DNA of 31,894 nt from Pirellulaceae bacterium (GCA_013002105.1 JABDKS010000478.1:1-31894), one strand, 5' to 3'. Counted from the stretch's first letter, positions 8,549-17,724 are shown. A program made the numbers and translations. Notes: a model not told the origin generated them from the letters alone.

Positions 8549-9202
8549 ATGACCGATAATTCTTTTGACCGTGAAGCGAACGTCGATGACGTGATGGATC
8601 GCGACCTATTCCCTCGCGAATCGACCAACAGTGATTCGCCCTACACGCAACCGAGTCTCTGGAATGAGAATTACGGGAACTTACTGTTGGCGCTCGTGCT
8701 GTTGATTTTGTTGATCGGTTTTGGGTTGTTAACAGTCCAGCATTTTCGCGGCGTGGATAATCCGATCCGTGATTTTGGTTCCGTCGGCGCACTGGTAGAT
8801 GATGGTTCACAGTTCGATGCGATTGTGGAAAACGATGGGCCAAATATCACGATACGGGCCGTGGGTGCAGCGAATGACAAGGGGGTGATTCGGTTAGCGT
8901 TTTACGATGCCGATAAGAGGTTTAATGAGCCGGCTCTGGCGTTCTGGAATGCGCAACAATTGATCGAGACGGGCGTGGCTCAATGGGAACTCTCGGCGTC
9001 GCGATTCCCTGAAAGGTTCGCGATCGCGGCTTTCCACGATGAGAATTCCGACGGCGTGTTGAATCGAAACGCTGTCGGGGTCGCGACCGAGCGATACGGC
9101 TTTTCCAACCATGCATGGGGAAACAGCGGGCCGCCTAGTTTTTCTCAGGCCGCCGTCGATTGTCCCACTGACAATTCGACGATTGAGATATTCATCCGCT
9201 AG
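8549..9202 (+). CDS. Membrane-anchored DUF2141 domain protein
   Basis: The 217-residue protein starts at ATG 8549, with GGGCGGA just upstream; an in-frame TTG lies at 8534. A polar N-terminal tail (1-42) leads to one transmembrane helix (43-64, rich in Leu/Ile). A periplasmic DUF2141 domain (about 97-217) has the family block FHDENSDGVLNRNAVGVATE, then RYGFSN and GPPSF and a strand ending in IEIFI. DUF2141 proteins are usually secreted without an anchor, so the cytoplasmic tail plus helix is unusual. Function is unknown. The beta-sandwich fold with an acidic loop (DENSDG) looks able to bind calcium. Confidence 0.85.
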   Translation: MTDNSFDREANVDDVMDRDLFPRESTNSDSPYTQPSLWNENYGNLLLALVLLILLIGFGLLTVQHFRGVDNPIRDFGSVGALVDDGSQFDAIVENDGPNITIRAVGAANDKGVIRLAFYDADKRFNEPALAFWNAQQLIETGVAQWELSASRFPERFAIAAFHDENSDGVLNRNAVGVATERYGFSNHAWGNSGPPSFSQAAVDCPTDNSTIEIFIR

Positions 9203-9240
9203 CAGCGTTCGGGCACAGGCAGACCTGTTCCGATCGTTTC

Positions 9241-10731
9241 TTAGCCTTGCGGTGTCGTCGACTTGGAGTTGTCGTTAGCAGTCCGGTGCGTGGCAGCGAT
9301 CTCCTGTCCGCATCGTCGCTCGATGGCATTCGCATCGGCCGAACGGCGTCCTTGTCCACTGAGGTAGTCGCTCCAGCGACGACGCCCATGCGATTCAGTT
9401 GGGCCAGGGGCGATCAAGAAAACCGCTCCTAGTCCAAAGATCAATCCGGCCATCGATGAACCGGCGGCAATCAATGATCCGGGTGGGCCGATTGGGTTGT
9501 CGGTAACCTGCGGCGGTCCCAGTTCTGCTACCAGGTTTGTACTAAGGGCCGCTGAACGGCTTGCTTGTGCATCGGTTAGTGCACGCTCTGCTTCGCCGAG
9601 CAATTGTGTGCGATGTTTTACTTCGGCGTCGATTTTGGAATAGTCGGTTCGTGCGACCGCCAATTCTTGGAGGCGTAACGACAACGAGTTCTGTTTCTGC
9701 TGCAATCGAGCAATGTTGCTTTCGGCCAGTTGGATACGAGGCTCCATGGCCTCGACAACCGACTCGATTTCACGCTGCATTTGTTCGCGAATCTTTGCCT
9801 CGGTCGCCATGGCGGTTCGCCGTTTGGGATTGGCTTCTGTGTAGTGCCCGGACAGCTCGCTGGACTTCAGTTGTGCCGCGATCAAACCCTCTTTCAAGCT
9901 CAACAACGACGGCTGGCTTGAGAGCAGGTCGCTGCCGCTGATCAGCATATTGTCTGGATTCTCTGCCCCGTACTTCAGCATTTCTCTGAGCGACTTTAGC
10001 TGGTGGAGATCTTGTTCGGCTTTTTGTAGGTCGGTCGTGCAAACATCCAACGCACGACGTGTCGCGCCATCACCGGAGATCGTGTCATTCAGATTGCGTA
10101 GCTCGCCCAAATCGGTGCCAAATTTCACTTCGATATCGCGCATTCGTGCTGAAGATTCATCCAGATTTTGTTTTGCAAGATCACGTGCGAAATACAATTC
10201 AGAAATGATGCTGTCCGCACGTACGCGGCGAACCGAACGTAAATTTTGTGTTAGGCTATCGAACATCGCCCGACAGAACATTGTGGCACGGTCTTGATCG
10301 TCGGCTTTGACCTGCAAGTAGACGACTTCCGTGTTGCCAAATTCCGACCCCTTGGGCGCGACCAAATTCACAAAATTGCCGATCGTGGATTCGATCACTT
10401 CATTACTTGGCCAATTCTGGTCATCGACGCCAGCAGGCGGTCCAATCTGCTCAAGTGCTCGCCTGACGACTTCTGGGTTCTGCGTCATTTCGAGGACCGT
10501 TTCTTGCGCGGCCTTGAGCTCGGTTTGGCTGGCAAATCGTCCCATTCGCTCGAATGCGCCATTAGCTTCGTCACGCACCACCAATGGTTGCCGCGCCGAC
10601 CACAGGTCCTTGCTCATCAACGCATGACCGATACCAGCGACTCCGAACAGAATGGTCGTGCCGACCCACAATGGGGCGAATAGTACGAGAACGTTGCGGA
10701 CGTGTTTCCACGGAATGGGTGCAGAAGACAT
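9241..10731 (-). CDS. Wzz/GumC-type polysaccharide chain-length determinant
   Basis: The 496-residue protein has TM1 at about 14-38 and TM2 at about 418-440, flanking a long periplasmic region. A Wzz-like alpha/beta part (about 40-160) is followed by extended coiled coil (about 190-400, for example DLAKQNLDESSARM, QLAESNIARLQQKQNSL). The coiled-coil end with DYSKIDAEVKHRTQLL is the GNVR-like region, and a Pro-rich motif precedes TM2 (DNPIGPPGS). It would set polymer length of an exopolysaccharide or capsule in the inner membrane. The cytoplasmic tail (about 54 residues) has no Walker motifs, so no BY-kinase domain is fused and none is adjacent. No glycosyltransferase lies beside it; manC is 6 kb away on the same strand. 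Confidence 0.88.
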   Translation of the reverse strand: MSSAPIPWKHVRNVLVLFAPLWVGTTILFGVAGIGHALMSKDLWSARQPLVVRDEANGAFERMGRFASQTELKAAQETVLEMTQNPEVVRRALEQIGPPAGVDDQNWPSNEVIESTIGNFVNLVAPKGSEFGNTEVVYLQVKADDQDRATMFCRAMFDSLTQNLRSVRRVRADSIISELYFARDLAKQNLDESSARMRDIEVKFGTDLGELRNLNDTISGDGATRRALDVCTTDLQKAEQDLHQLKSLREMLKYGAENPDNMLISGSDLLSSQPSLLSLKEGLIAAQLKSSELSGHYTEANPKRRTAMATEAKIREQMQREIESVVEAMEPRIQLAESNIARLQQKQNSLSLRLQELAVARTDYSKIDAEVKHRTQLLGEAERALTDAQASRSAALSTNLVAELGPPQVTDNPIGPPGSLIAAGSSMAGLIFGLGAVFLIAPGPTESHGRRRWSDYLSGQGRRSADANAIERRCGQEIAATHRTANDNSKSTTPQG

Positions 10732-10921
10732 AGCGATTTGGCAATAACCGAGTGCAGAAATGTTCTTTCAACCCTAGGTTGCCGTTTTGCAACATCCGCG
10801 GAATCAACAGACCGCGCCGTCGGTCATGGATAAGCCAATGCCGACGAGGACGGTTGTGACGGATGTGACGGTGTCGTTGTGCCCGTGGCATTGGGATCCC
10901 ATGCCGAACGGGTTTAACTCG

Positions 10922-12172
10922 CTAGAATTTGACCAGTAGCAGCAGCGAGTAGTAGAGGTCGTTTTCTTTGGCTCCGCCCTGGGGAGTACTGTCGTAGCGG
11001 TCCGTGGCAGCTACTTTGAGGCTCAAGCTGTCGGCGTCGTTAAGTAGAATTTCCCACGCGACATCGGTAACCAAACGGAAGTCGGCGAAATCCGTCCAGT
11101 TGGGGAAGTAATCGACTTTTGCCCTCAGTTTGTTGTACTTGTTCAGTTGGTGTTCGGCCTCCAGGCCGAAGACGGCTTCCGGCGTCCAGTCGTCATCCGG
11201 AGCACCGATTTCTTTGGACGCACCGGCACCAAACCTTGTGACCAGCGTCGTGCGATCGTTTCGCAACCAGTGGTAGCCAACACCACCATTGAGGTTCAAA
11301 CGTAGGTCAAATGCTTTGAATTCGTCCCACTCCATTCCGAACTTGGTAAACAGCGACCAGGGCGAGTCATTCAAGATGCGATCGTAATCTGCGTTGAAAC
11401 GGCCGTTGTCTTCGGTCACAACATTTCTTGAGTTGGCGAGGCGATAATCGAAATCTAATCCCAGGGTGTAGTCGTCGGTCTTGCGTTTTAATTCGACACC
11501 GGTTTGAATCGCGAGCGTTTCGGAGTTCCCTTGGCTGCCATCGAGCCCCAATTCGATGTGGTTCGTCCAGCCCGTCGTCATCCATCGCCACGGATATTGA
11601 TACCAAGTGAGTGTTTCTTCGTGCAGCGGTGGGTGGATTGCTGTGCCTGACTGCAGTTGTTCGCCTATGGTTTGCGACCCGGACGGCGGAGGAAGCGGAA
11701 GCGAGGGCGTGGTGTGAGCAGTCAGCGTTATCGACGAATCTGATGGGTCAAGTTCGTAACTCGGGATGGACGCCAGTGCCGCATCGACAATCTCTGTCGG
11801 CGTCGCGGCTTGCACCACATTGGTCGGCAGCGAGTTGCTGGTCGGGTCAACCGGTACCGTGTAAGACGTGCTGGTTTTGTTGTCGGCAGTCACAACTGCA
11901 TCGACACTACCTACCAGATCATCAGGCAACTTGATTGAGTTGACAGATGAACCAGTTTGGGGGGGCGCTACCGCGGATGAGTAACTTGCTCCATCCCAGG
12001 TCGAAACTCCGCGTTGCCAGCCGGGAATATCGGTATTTGCCTTGATCGTACTTTGTGCCGACGCTTGGTCCGCCAAAGCGGAGCAGGCGAGAGCGAGCGA
12101 TCCCAATAGAATGATGCGAATAGATAGATCGATGCGGAGGAATTGCCCCCCGGACATGCACTGCCGATTCAT
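10922..12172 (-). CDS. DUF481-type outer-membrane beta-barrel protein
   Basis: The protein has 416 residues from ATG 12172. A GTG at 12181 and an ATG at 12157 are alternatives, with no clear ribosome site for any. It has a signal peptide (hydrophobic IRIILLGSLALACSALA, cleavage near ASA), then a low-complexity Ser/Thr/Pro region to about 190. A barrel of alternating strands follows (LGLDFDYRLANS, LRLNLNGGVGYHW, TTLVTRFGAGAS, KLRAKVDYFPNW) and ends in LLLLVKF. The terminal Phe is the usual signal for the outer-membrane assembly machinery. The second half matches DUF481 (YdiY-like, salt-induced outer membrane protein). The transported substrate, if any, is unknown. The gene lies just upstream of the Wzz-like gene. 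Confidence 0.85.
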   Translation of the reverse strand: MNRQCMSGGQFLRIDLSIRIILLGSLALACSALADQASAQSTIKANTDIPGWQRGVSTWDGASYSSAVAPPQTGSSVNSIKLPDDLVGSVDAVVTADNKTSTSYTVPVDPTSNSLPTNVVQAATPTEIVDAALASIPSYELDPSDSSITLTAHTTPSLPLPPPSGSQTIGEQLQSGTAIHPPLHEETLTWYQYPWRWMTTGWTNHIELGLDGSQGNSETLAIQTGVELKRKTDDYTLGLDFDYRLANSRNVVTEDNGRFNADYDRILNDSPWSLFTKFGMEWDEFKAFDLRLNLNGGVGYHWLRNDRTTLVTRFGAGASKEIGAPDDDWTPEAVFGLEAEHQLNKYNKLRAKVDYFPNWTDFADFRLVTDVAWEILLNDADSLSLKVAATDRYDSTPQGGAKENDLYYSLLLLVKF

Positions 12173-12474
12173 ATTTTGCACAACTACTTACGAGTGAATC
12201 AAAAATTGATAGACGGTTCACATCCGCGATCCCTGCTCGTGCAGCAACCGTGGGAGGAGCGTCTGTTCACTAGTGAGTAGCAAAAGTCAAAACGTCGTGT
12301 CACGAGCGATCATCAAATGATTCTCGATGGACGCCGATGTCAGTTTCACGAAGCGAATACGACAACGTAGATTCGCGTTTTGACGTGTCGGTTTGCGAGC
12401 AAATGTCGCCGGAGCAGGGGCCTGTGTCACCGACCCCGGTCGCGGCGGATTTGTCTCCGAGCGAGTTCTCGCAG
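12173..12474. other. Intergenic region between DUF481 gene and small conserved gene
   Basis: Both flanking genes are on the minus strand. No credible coding frame, tRNA or long repeat was seen. It should hold the promoter of the DUF481 gene and the 3' end of the 12475 gene; no convincing terminator was found. Confidence 0.5.
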
Positions 12475-12825
12475 CTAGTTGGCTAGAGCTTCGGCGGCGC
12501 TGGCGGCTTCCGCTGCTGCTCGGTCCGCTTCGATTTGCTCTTTGCTTCGGCGAGTTCGCTTGCGTGGTTTCGCTGCACCCCATTCCTTGGTGAGTGCTTC
12601 GAAAACGTCAGGCGATTCATATCGAACGATATTCTTGCCTTCGGGCATCGGGCCGATTAAACCACGAAACACCGGAAGCCCGCGGAGCGCGAGGTCGGTG
12701 CTGCAGTCGTCGGTCCCAATTTGAATGTGGGAATTGAGAAGTGGTTCGCTAGTGGGATAGTCGCGAATCAACAGCGAACCATCTTGTCCACGTGTAACCA
12801 CACGGAACGTATCTTTTTTGGCCAT
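12475..12825 (-). CDS. Small conserved hypothetical protein with basic/Ala-rich tail
   Basis: The 116-residue cytoplasmic protein has no signal or membrane segment. The start at ATG 12825 is well supported by GGAGG five bases upstream, one of the strongest ribosome sites in the window. The first 80 residues look folded (FRVVTRGQDGSLLIRDYP, LRGLPVFRGLIG, NIVRYESPDVFEALTKEWG). A basic stretch PRKRTRRSKEQ is followed by an Ala-rich helix (AAAEAASAAEALA). The tail could bind nucleic acid, but that is a guess. I do not recognise the family. It is preceded by a long leader-like region with a 7-bp hairpin at 12891-12912. Confidence 0.7.
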   Translation of the reverse strand: MAKKDTFRVVTRGQDGSLLIRDYPTSEPLLNSHIQIGTDDCSTDLALRGLPVFRGLIGPMPEGKNIVRYESPDVFEALTKEWGAAKPRKRTRRSKEQIEADRAAAEAASAAEALAN

Positions 12826-13500
12826 GGTGCCTCCGGGAGGGTTGGCGCATGGGGAACGGAAGGGGGAGGGTGTTTGACATCACAGGTGCACGACAGCATG
12901 GGGAGGCTGTCGCAGATTTCGGCCGAGTCCAAGGGGGAAGGTTGCCAGTGGAGCTTGGAAGTCAAGTGCCGACGCAGACCAAACGACGATCGTGAGGGAG
13001 TACACCATCGAACATGTTGGGAAAAGGACTGATCTGCGTCGACACTTCAAACTTCTGAAACCACAATGACAAAGGGGAGGAGGACTCGGTCAAAAGGGAG
13101 ATGATTGGGATGTCGAACAGTAATAGGTATCGTCTGCCTGGCCGACAAAGTCGAAGAAAGAAGTTGGAGTCCGCCCAGGACACAAGATGCACCTAACTGA
13201 TACATCAGGCCATCGCCGTCACAAATGAACCTGCTGGTTCCGAACACAACGACCGGACTTCGCTGGCAAAATGCATCGCAAAAACGGAACGGATTTGCTT
13301 GGCATTCGTCATTCTGTAGCGATCCGATCGGCAGCCAATGCCAACGATTTGCAACCACTGGCGCAAAGAGAACAGAGTGTGGATGAGCCAAACGCCTTTG
13401 CAGACAATCTGGGGTTCAAACGCGACGGTGGCAACATCAAGAAATGATCCGCCCCGGACTTTCAGCGGTCGTCGCCACGGTGTACCAGTCGTGACGGTAC
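12826..13500. other. 675-base region without a credible gene
   Basis: No frame on either strand looks like real protein: the short frames are rich in Arg, Cys and His and lack ribosome sites. The stretch precedes the 12475-12825 gene and follows the DUF11 lipoprotein gene, both on the minus strand. It contains a perfect 7-bp hairpin (12891-12912, CGACAGC/GCTGTCG) just upstream of that gene. Purine-rich runs (GGGGGAGGG, GGGGAGGAGG) occur on the plus strand. It may hold a long leader, a small RNA or a decayed gene. Confidence 0.5.
12891..12912. promoter_or_regulatory. Inverted repeat upstream of the small conserved gene
   Basis: CGACAGC (12891-12897) and GCTGTCG (12906-12912) are perfect inverted copies with an 8-base spacer, 66 bases before the ATG at 12825. 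It could be a leader hairpin or an operator. There is no direct sign which. Confidence 0.35.
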
Positions 13501-16290
13501 CTATTGATCAACCGTTACTTGTGCGTTTGCACGGGCAACGTTGGGCGATTGCTGGCTGATTCCTTCGACTGTCAAGTCGATCGTTTGCGGTTGATTGCTG
13601 CTTAAAACAAGTTCGTAGTCGATACTCTCGCCTGGTCGCATTGTCTTGATTTCTTCTAAAGCTCGGACTCCACCGCCCTCATTACGAAACTGTCCCATCT
13701 CGGGGCTTCGTCGTTGCGAGACACGCTCAACCCGGACACCGGGCGGCAATGCGAATCGCAATTGGATCTGACTATCCGGGACGTCCGAATCGTTTAGGAC
13801 CGTTAGGACATAACGAATGGGATCGTTGACACGGACTGGATTGTCGCGCGCATACAGCGACAGTTGGAGTCTTCCCGATCGGAGATTCGGTGCGGGGCCA
13901 ACGGGTCCGGAAGGCCCGCCGGCGCCGGAGCCACTGGGATCGGGAATCGGAGCGGGTCCACCAGGAATCGTGGGTGAGGGTTGTACAGGCGGTAAGGGTG
14001 GTGGCTGCAGATTGGAGCCTGTTGCTGGTCCACCGGCTGAAGGATCCATCGATGGAGAGAGGCTCGGCACGATCTCAAAGTTGTACGAGTCGTTGGCTGT
14101 GGCGCCTTCAGCGGTTTCGGCCGTGAGGATCAGCTGCGATCGAGGATTCGGCCCAACGGCTCGAACTTCGGCTTCGTAGACTCTGCTATCGCCGGGTGCC
14201 AGCGTTGGCAGGTCCCAAGCGATCAAATATTGTCCCATGCGAGAACGGTCCAGTCCGTCGGTCGTTGCCCGAATGAGCTGTAACTGCGGGTCATGCGACA
14301 TGGTCACGCGCAGGTTGTTCAGGGGAACTTGTCCGGTGTTGGTCACACGTCCGCGCAAAACGGCCAGCGGGCCGCCGATTTCCACCTTATCGCGACGGTC
14401 CAATTTGGCCGTTAACGCGGGTGTCGGCGGAATGGGATTGATGACGGTGATGCATTGCTGGGCTTGTGCGTTTTGTCCGCCCGTTGCCGTAGCGGTGACG
14501 TTGACACATCGCCGGCCGGACTCGGTTGGGATGTACGTGACAGCGACTGGCCAGGTTTCGCCAGGTTGCAGTGGACCATCGTCCTTCGGTTTGCGAACAC
14601 CTTGGCGGCCACGTTCCTGGTCCAGCATGTTGTCGCCGCCCATGACAACCAATTCAACCTCTTTTAACGGTTGATCTCCGGTGTTCTTGACGTCGATGTT
14701 GAACGTCACCGGTTCGCCCGCTTCGACACGGTCACGATCAGCTTGAACATCCAGCATCAGGGAAGGTCGATAGACATCGATCCGAACCGAATCGGTCGCG
14801 ATTAATCCGTTGTCACCACGGGCTTCGAACACCAGATTTGTGGTGGCCTGAGCTGTCACGGTCGCAAATAGGTCAAGCTGGGTCTTGGCTGGCAGTGTGT
14901 CGATGTCCCACACGATTGCCGAGGGGATATTTTGCGCAAAACCATCCGTGCTGGTCGCTCGGACGCCTGGAGGAATCTGCATGGTGACACGCACATTGTT
15001 GGCCGGTTGGTCGCCGGGATTGCGAACATTCGCGACGACTTCGACAGGTACATTGAAGGTTGCAACCGAAGGGGCACCAGCCTCGATCTCTAGTTGTGGC
15101 GCGCTCCAGGTCACGAATGTTTGTCCGCGGCTGAGCGTCATCGTCGGAATATTGTCGCTGATTCCACCTGGGCGAATGACTTGGATGTCGACCGGTGTTG
15201 TCCCGCTGGCACCTTCGATTGGGATCAGTTCAGCTGTCGCGTTGCCGTCGTCACCCACGTTGACTTCCACGACGGAGGAACCATTCGTGCCCGCAAACGC
15301 GGCCAATCCGGGCTCCATGATTTCGTAGCGAACTTTCCACCCGCGAGCCGGTAAAGTACCTTCGCTGCGTGTTACTCGGGTGCTCAGCGAGACGGGAGTG
15401 CCGGCGGGGACGATTTGCGAGCTGGGATATTGCCATCTTGCATCAATCCAATAGATCGTCGCGGTTGCCTTGCGGTTGTCCCAGCAATCGCTTTCAGGTG
15501 CGAGCACGGTGACGCGACTGAGACCTTCGCTGGGACTGCTGAGCGTGATCCAAGTTTGGCCTTTCTCTAATTGCACATCATCGCGTGCGTCCAGATTGCC
15601 ACGCGTGATCAGGGTTCGCTTGGTGCTGGTGACGCCTTTGGCATAGGACGGATCGTGTTTTTCTGCCTTGGATAGTTTGGCCAGTCGGTGGAGAATTCCC
15701 GGAGCATCGTCTCCAACTTGGATGAATGTTCCTACGCTATCGGGTGTCAGCATCCACTCGAGCGGCTCGCCAACTTGCAAATATCCGTCATTGCCACAGA
15801 TGCCCGACAGCAGCACCACTTCACCACCGACCGGAGCAACGATTTTTTGCGGCGATAGCAGGATGCATCCGCGTTTTCCCTGCTTGGGCAACTTCATTAC
15901 GTCGTGCATATGGCACTCGCGGCCCAACAGCACAGCGGGCGGCCCATTTTTGCATGAATCGGGGCAGGGTTCGCTTGGGACACAGGGCCCGGTGGCAGCT
16001 CCCGACGCGATCGAAGTCGGCGGTGCAACTGGAGTTAAGCACTTTGGAGGTTCCGCGGGATCTTGAAACGCCGGCGTGGGCCATTGGAATCCTGGCGATC
16101 GAAGTTTGTTGCCGAGATGTCGAAAACAGCCGATGCCTTCGCCAGCCGAACCCGGTAACGCGATGGACGTGGTCGTTGGCAGGGGGGCAAAAATCCGCGT
16201 ACCAGTTGGGTCGACTGCCGGCAAACGCAAGTTCGAGCAGCCAGATGACAACAGACTCAGCAACACCCAGGCCATCACATGGCATCGCAT
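13501..16290 (-). CDS. Large lipoprotein with repeated DUF11-type (Ig-like) domains
   Basis: The gene encodes 929 residues from ATG 16290. This start gives a compact lipoprotein signal (MRCHVMAWVLLSLLSSGC, lipobox Cys at 18) with GGGA just upstream; longer in-frame starts exist at 16374 (ATG) and 16410 (TTG). A Cys-rich part follows (about 80-170, CVPSEPCPDSCKNG), then at least four beta-sandwich repeats of the DUF11 kind. Their hallmarks recur: ANVRNPGDQPANNVRV, DVKNTGDQPLKEVEL, VTNTGQVPLNNLRV and VLNDSDVPDSQIQL, each followed by PPGV or a similar turn. A Pro/Gly linker (PPPLPPVQPSP to GPAP) precedes the last repeat. Likely a structural or adhesive cell-envelope protein. No catalytic motif was seen. 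Confidence 0.88.
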   Translation of the reverse strand: MRCHVMAWVLLSLLSSGCSNLRLPAVDPTGTRIFAPLPTTTSIALPGSAGEGIGCFRHLGNKLRSPGFQWPTPAFQDPAEPPKCLTPVAPPTSIASGAATGPCVPSEPCPDSCKNGPPAVLLGRECHMHDVMKLPKQGKRGCILLSPQKIVAPVGGEVVLLSGICGNDGYLQVGEPLEWMLTPDSVGTFIQVGDDAPGILHRLAKLSKAEKHDPSYAKGVTSTKRTLITRGNLDARDDVQLEKGQTWITLSSPSEGLSRVTVLAPESDCWDNRKATATIYWIDARWQYPSSQIVPAGTPVSLSTRVTRSEGTLPARGWKVRYEIMEPGLAAFAGTNGSSVVEVNVGDDGNATAELIPIEGASGTTPVDIQVIRPGGISDNIPTMTLSRGQTFVTWSAPQLEIEAGAPSVATFNVPVEVVANVRNPGDQPANNVRVTMQIPPGVRATSTDGFAQNIPSAIVWDIDTLPAKTQLDLFATVTAQATTNLVFEARGDNGLIATDSVRIDVYRPSLMLDVQADRDRVEAGEPVTFNIDVKNTGDQPLKEVELVVMGGDNMLDQERGRQGVRKPKDDGPLQPGETWPVAVTYIPTESGRRCVNVTATATGGQNAQAQQCITVINPIPPTPALTAKLDRRDKVEIGGPLAVLRGRVTNTGQVPLNNLRVTMSHDPQLQLIRATTDGLDRSRMGQYLIAWDLPTLAPGDSRVYEAEVRAVGPNPRSQLILTAETAEGATANDSYNFEIVPSLSPSMDPSAGGPATGSNLQPPPLPPVQPSPTIPGGPAPIPDPSGSGAGGPSGPVGPAPNLRSGRLQLSLYARDNPVRVNDPIRYVLTVLNDSDVPDSQIQLRFALPPGVRVERVSQRRSPEMGQFRNEGGGVRALEEIKTMRPGESIDYELVLSSNQPQTIDLTVEGISQQSPNVARANAQVTVDQ

Positions 16291-16408
16291 TATCCCGCAG
16301 CGCGTTACCGATCCGATCGACAAATGTCGAACGGAGGGCTGCATTTCGGCGGGAGGGCGCGCTGAGACTTTCATCGTTCCATCGGATGTATTGCAAATCA
16401 GACGTTGC

Positions 16409-16426
16409 AATCCGCAGATGCGGATT
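16409..16426. promoter_or_regulatory. Perfect inverted repeat upstream of the DUF11 lipoprotein gene
   Basis: AATCCGCA and TGCGGATT are perfect 8-base inverted copies with a 2-base spacer, about 120 bases before the chosen ATG (16290). A second inverted repeat, CAACAT/ATGTTG, lies at 16501-16515. The short spacer suits a dimeric repressor site better than an RNA hairpin. This is inference from symmetry only. Confidence 0.35.
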
Positions 16427-16647
16427 CGTCATGGGACGCGCCGGTACACAGTTCGTCCGAGGAAACCTAGCACGTAGCTGGAGACGATGATGCCAAAAGG
16501 CAACATCGAATGTTGTGAAAAGACATCACACTAGCGTAGTCTGTGACGAATAAACGGATTCATCAGGCAAACGAAGTCCGTTGCAGTTCTCAGTGGGCCA
16601 AATGCCCAAACGGATGCATTAGCAGAATCGCACCGCGAGACTCAGTG

Positions 16648-17724
16648 TCAGAGTTTGTCGATCATGTTTCGTTCTTCGAGCGCCTTGACGACCTCGCGCA
16701 CGCGTTCTTCGGCGTGTTTGGGAGCGACCAGGGTAGCGTCGGCGGTGTGAACGACGATCATGTCTTCGACATCGATCGTAACGATTGTGTGATTAGCATC
16801 GCCGTGAATGATCGTGCCACGCGTGTCGATTCCAACGTGTGATCCCACGACGGTGTTGCCGTTGTCATCAGGTTCATGAAGCCGCGAGAGTGATTGCCAA
16901 CTGCCGACATCGTCCCACGGAAACGGGGCTTCGATCACAACGATGTTGTCGTAACGTTCCATCACGGCATAGTCGATCGACTTGCCTTTGATCGCAGTGA
17001 ATTCGTCTTTGAGTGTCGCAACAAACGAATCGCTGTCCATGGCATCCGCGATCGCGGTCAAGTGTGCGTGCATCTCCGGTTCGAACCGTTTCAATGCATC
17101 CAGGATCGTGGCTGCCCGCCACAAGAAGATGCCGCCGTTCCAATAGAACTTTCCGGAGGCGACATATTCTTCCGCCGTTTCGCGGTTGGGCTTTTCCCGG
17201 AACTGTACGACTTTGAACGCCTGGGCGTCGTCAAAATCGAGTGCATCGCCGCCTTCGATATAACCGAACGATTCGGCTGGGTAGGTCGGCTTGATACCGA
17301 ACGTCACGATTCGGGTGGGATCCTGCTGTATCAATTGTTCGCCAGCACGGATCGCGTTTTGAAACGGCTCGGGAGCATTGATCACATGGTCCGATGGCAT
17401 CACCACCATGGTGGCATCAGGATCGCGCCGGCAAATCATCGCGGCAGCAAGCCCGACGCAGGGTGCGGTATCGCGTTTGCAAGGTTCACCGACGATGTTG
17501 TCAGTCGGCACGTCGGGCAGTTGTTTGCCGATCGCGTCCGTTAAAATTTGATTTGTGATCACCATTTGCCGCTCGGCCGGCACAAGGCTTCCCAGTCGAT
17601 CCGCAGTTGACTGAATCATCGTGCGATCACCGCTGAGTGCCAGCAACTGCTTGGGTTTGAGTTTTCGGCTGGCGGGCCAAAAACGGGTGCCGCTGCCGCC
17701 AGCCATGATTACTGCGTGAAGCAT
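16648..17724 (-). CDS. manC: Mannose-1-phosphate guanylyltransferase
   Basis: The 358-residue cytoplasmic enzyme makes GDP-mannose from mannose-1-phosphate and GTP. The nucleotidyltransferase signature is at the N-terminus: AVIMAGGSGTRFWPASR with KPKQ at about 23-26. EPCKRDTAP (about 80), VMPSDHVI (about 109), FGYIEGG (about 153) and the FREKP sugar-binding motif (about 174) follow, then NGGIFLWR and IDYAVMER. The length fits the single-domain type; the C-terminal isomerase (cupin) domain of bifunctional ManC/AlgA is absent. The product feeds exopolysaccharide, LPS or mannosylated glycan synthesis, which fits the Wzz-like gene in the same strand block. Start ATG 17724 is clear from the N-terminal motif. 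Confidence 0.95.
   Translation of the reverse strand: MLHAVIMAGGSGTRFWPASRKLKPKQLLALSGDRTMIQSTADRLGSLVPAERQMVITNQILTDAIGKQLPDVPTDNIVGEPCKRDTAPCVGLAAAMICRRDPDATMVVMPSDHVINAPEPFQNAIRAGEQLIQQDPTRIVTFGIKPTYPAESFGYIEGGDALDFDDAQAFKVVQFREKPNRETAEEYVASGKFYWNGGIFLWRAATILDALKRFEPEMHAHLTAIADAMDSDSFVATLKDEFTAIKGKSIDYAVMERYDNIVVIEAPFPWDDVGSWQSLSRLHEPDDNGNTVVGSHVGIDTRGTIIHGDANHTIVTIDVEDMIVVHTADATLVAPKHAEERVREVVKALEERNMIDKL

Noticed and set aside
8370..8843. 157-codon minus-strand frame overlapping the DUF2141 gene
   Set aside because: Its translation is low-quality Arg/Ser/His-rich text and it conflicts with the clear DUF2141 frame.
13047..13391. 114-codon minus-strand frame in the gene-free stretch
   Set aside because: Composition is not protein-like, no ribosome site is present and no domain was recognised.
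13400..13430. GGTTCAAAC considered as a tRNA T-loop
   Set aside because: Flanking bases do not form a T-stem and no acceptor stem or anticodon arm is present.
15726..16490. 254-codon plus-strand and 203-codon minus-strand frames across the N-terminal part of the DUF11 lipoprotein gene
   Set aside because: Both are shadows of the DUF11 frame, which has a lipobox and repeated domains.
16894..17544. 216-codon plus-strand frame inside manC
   Set aside because: It is antisense to the complete ManC motifs and has no motif itself.
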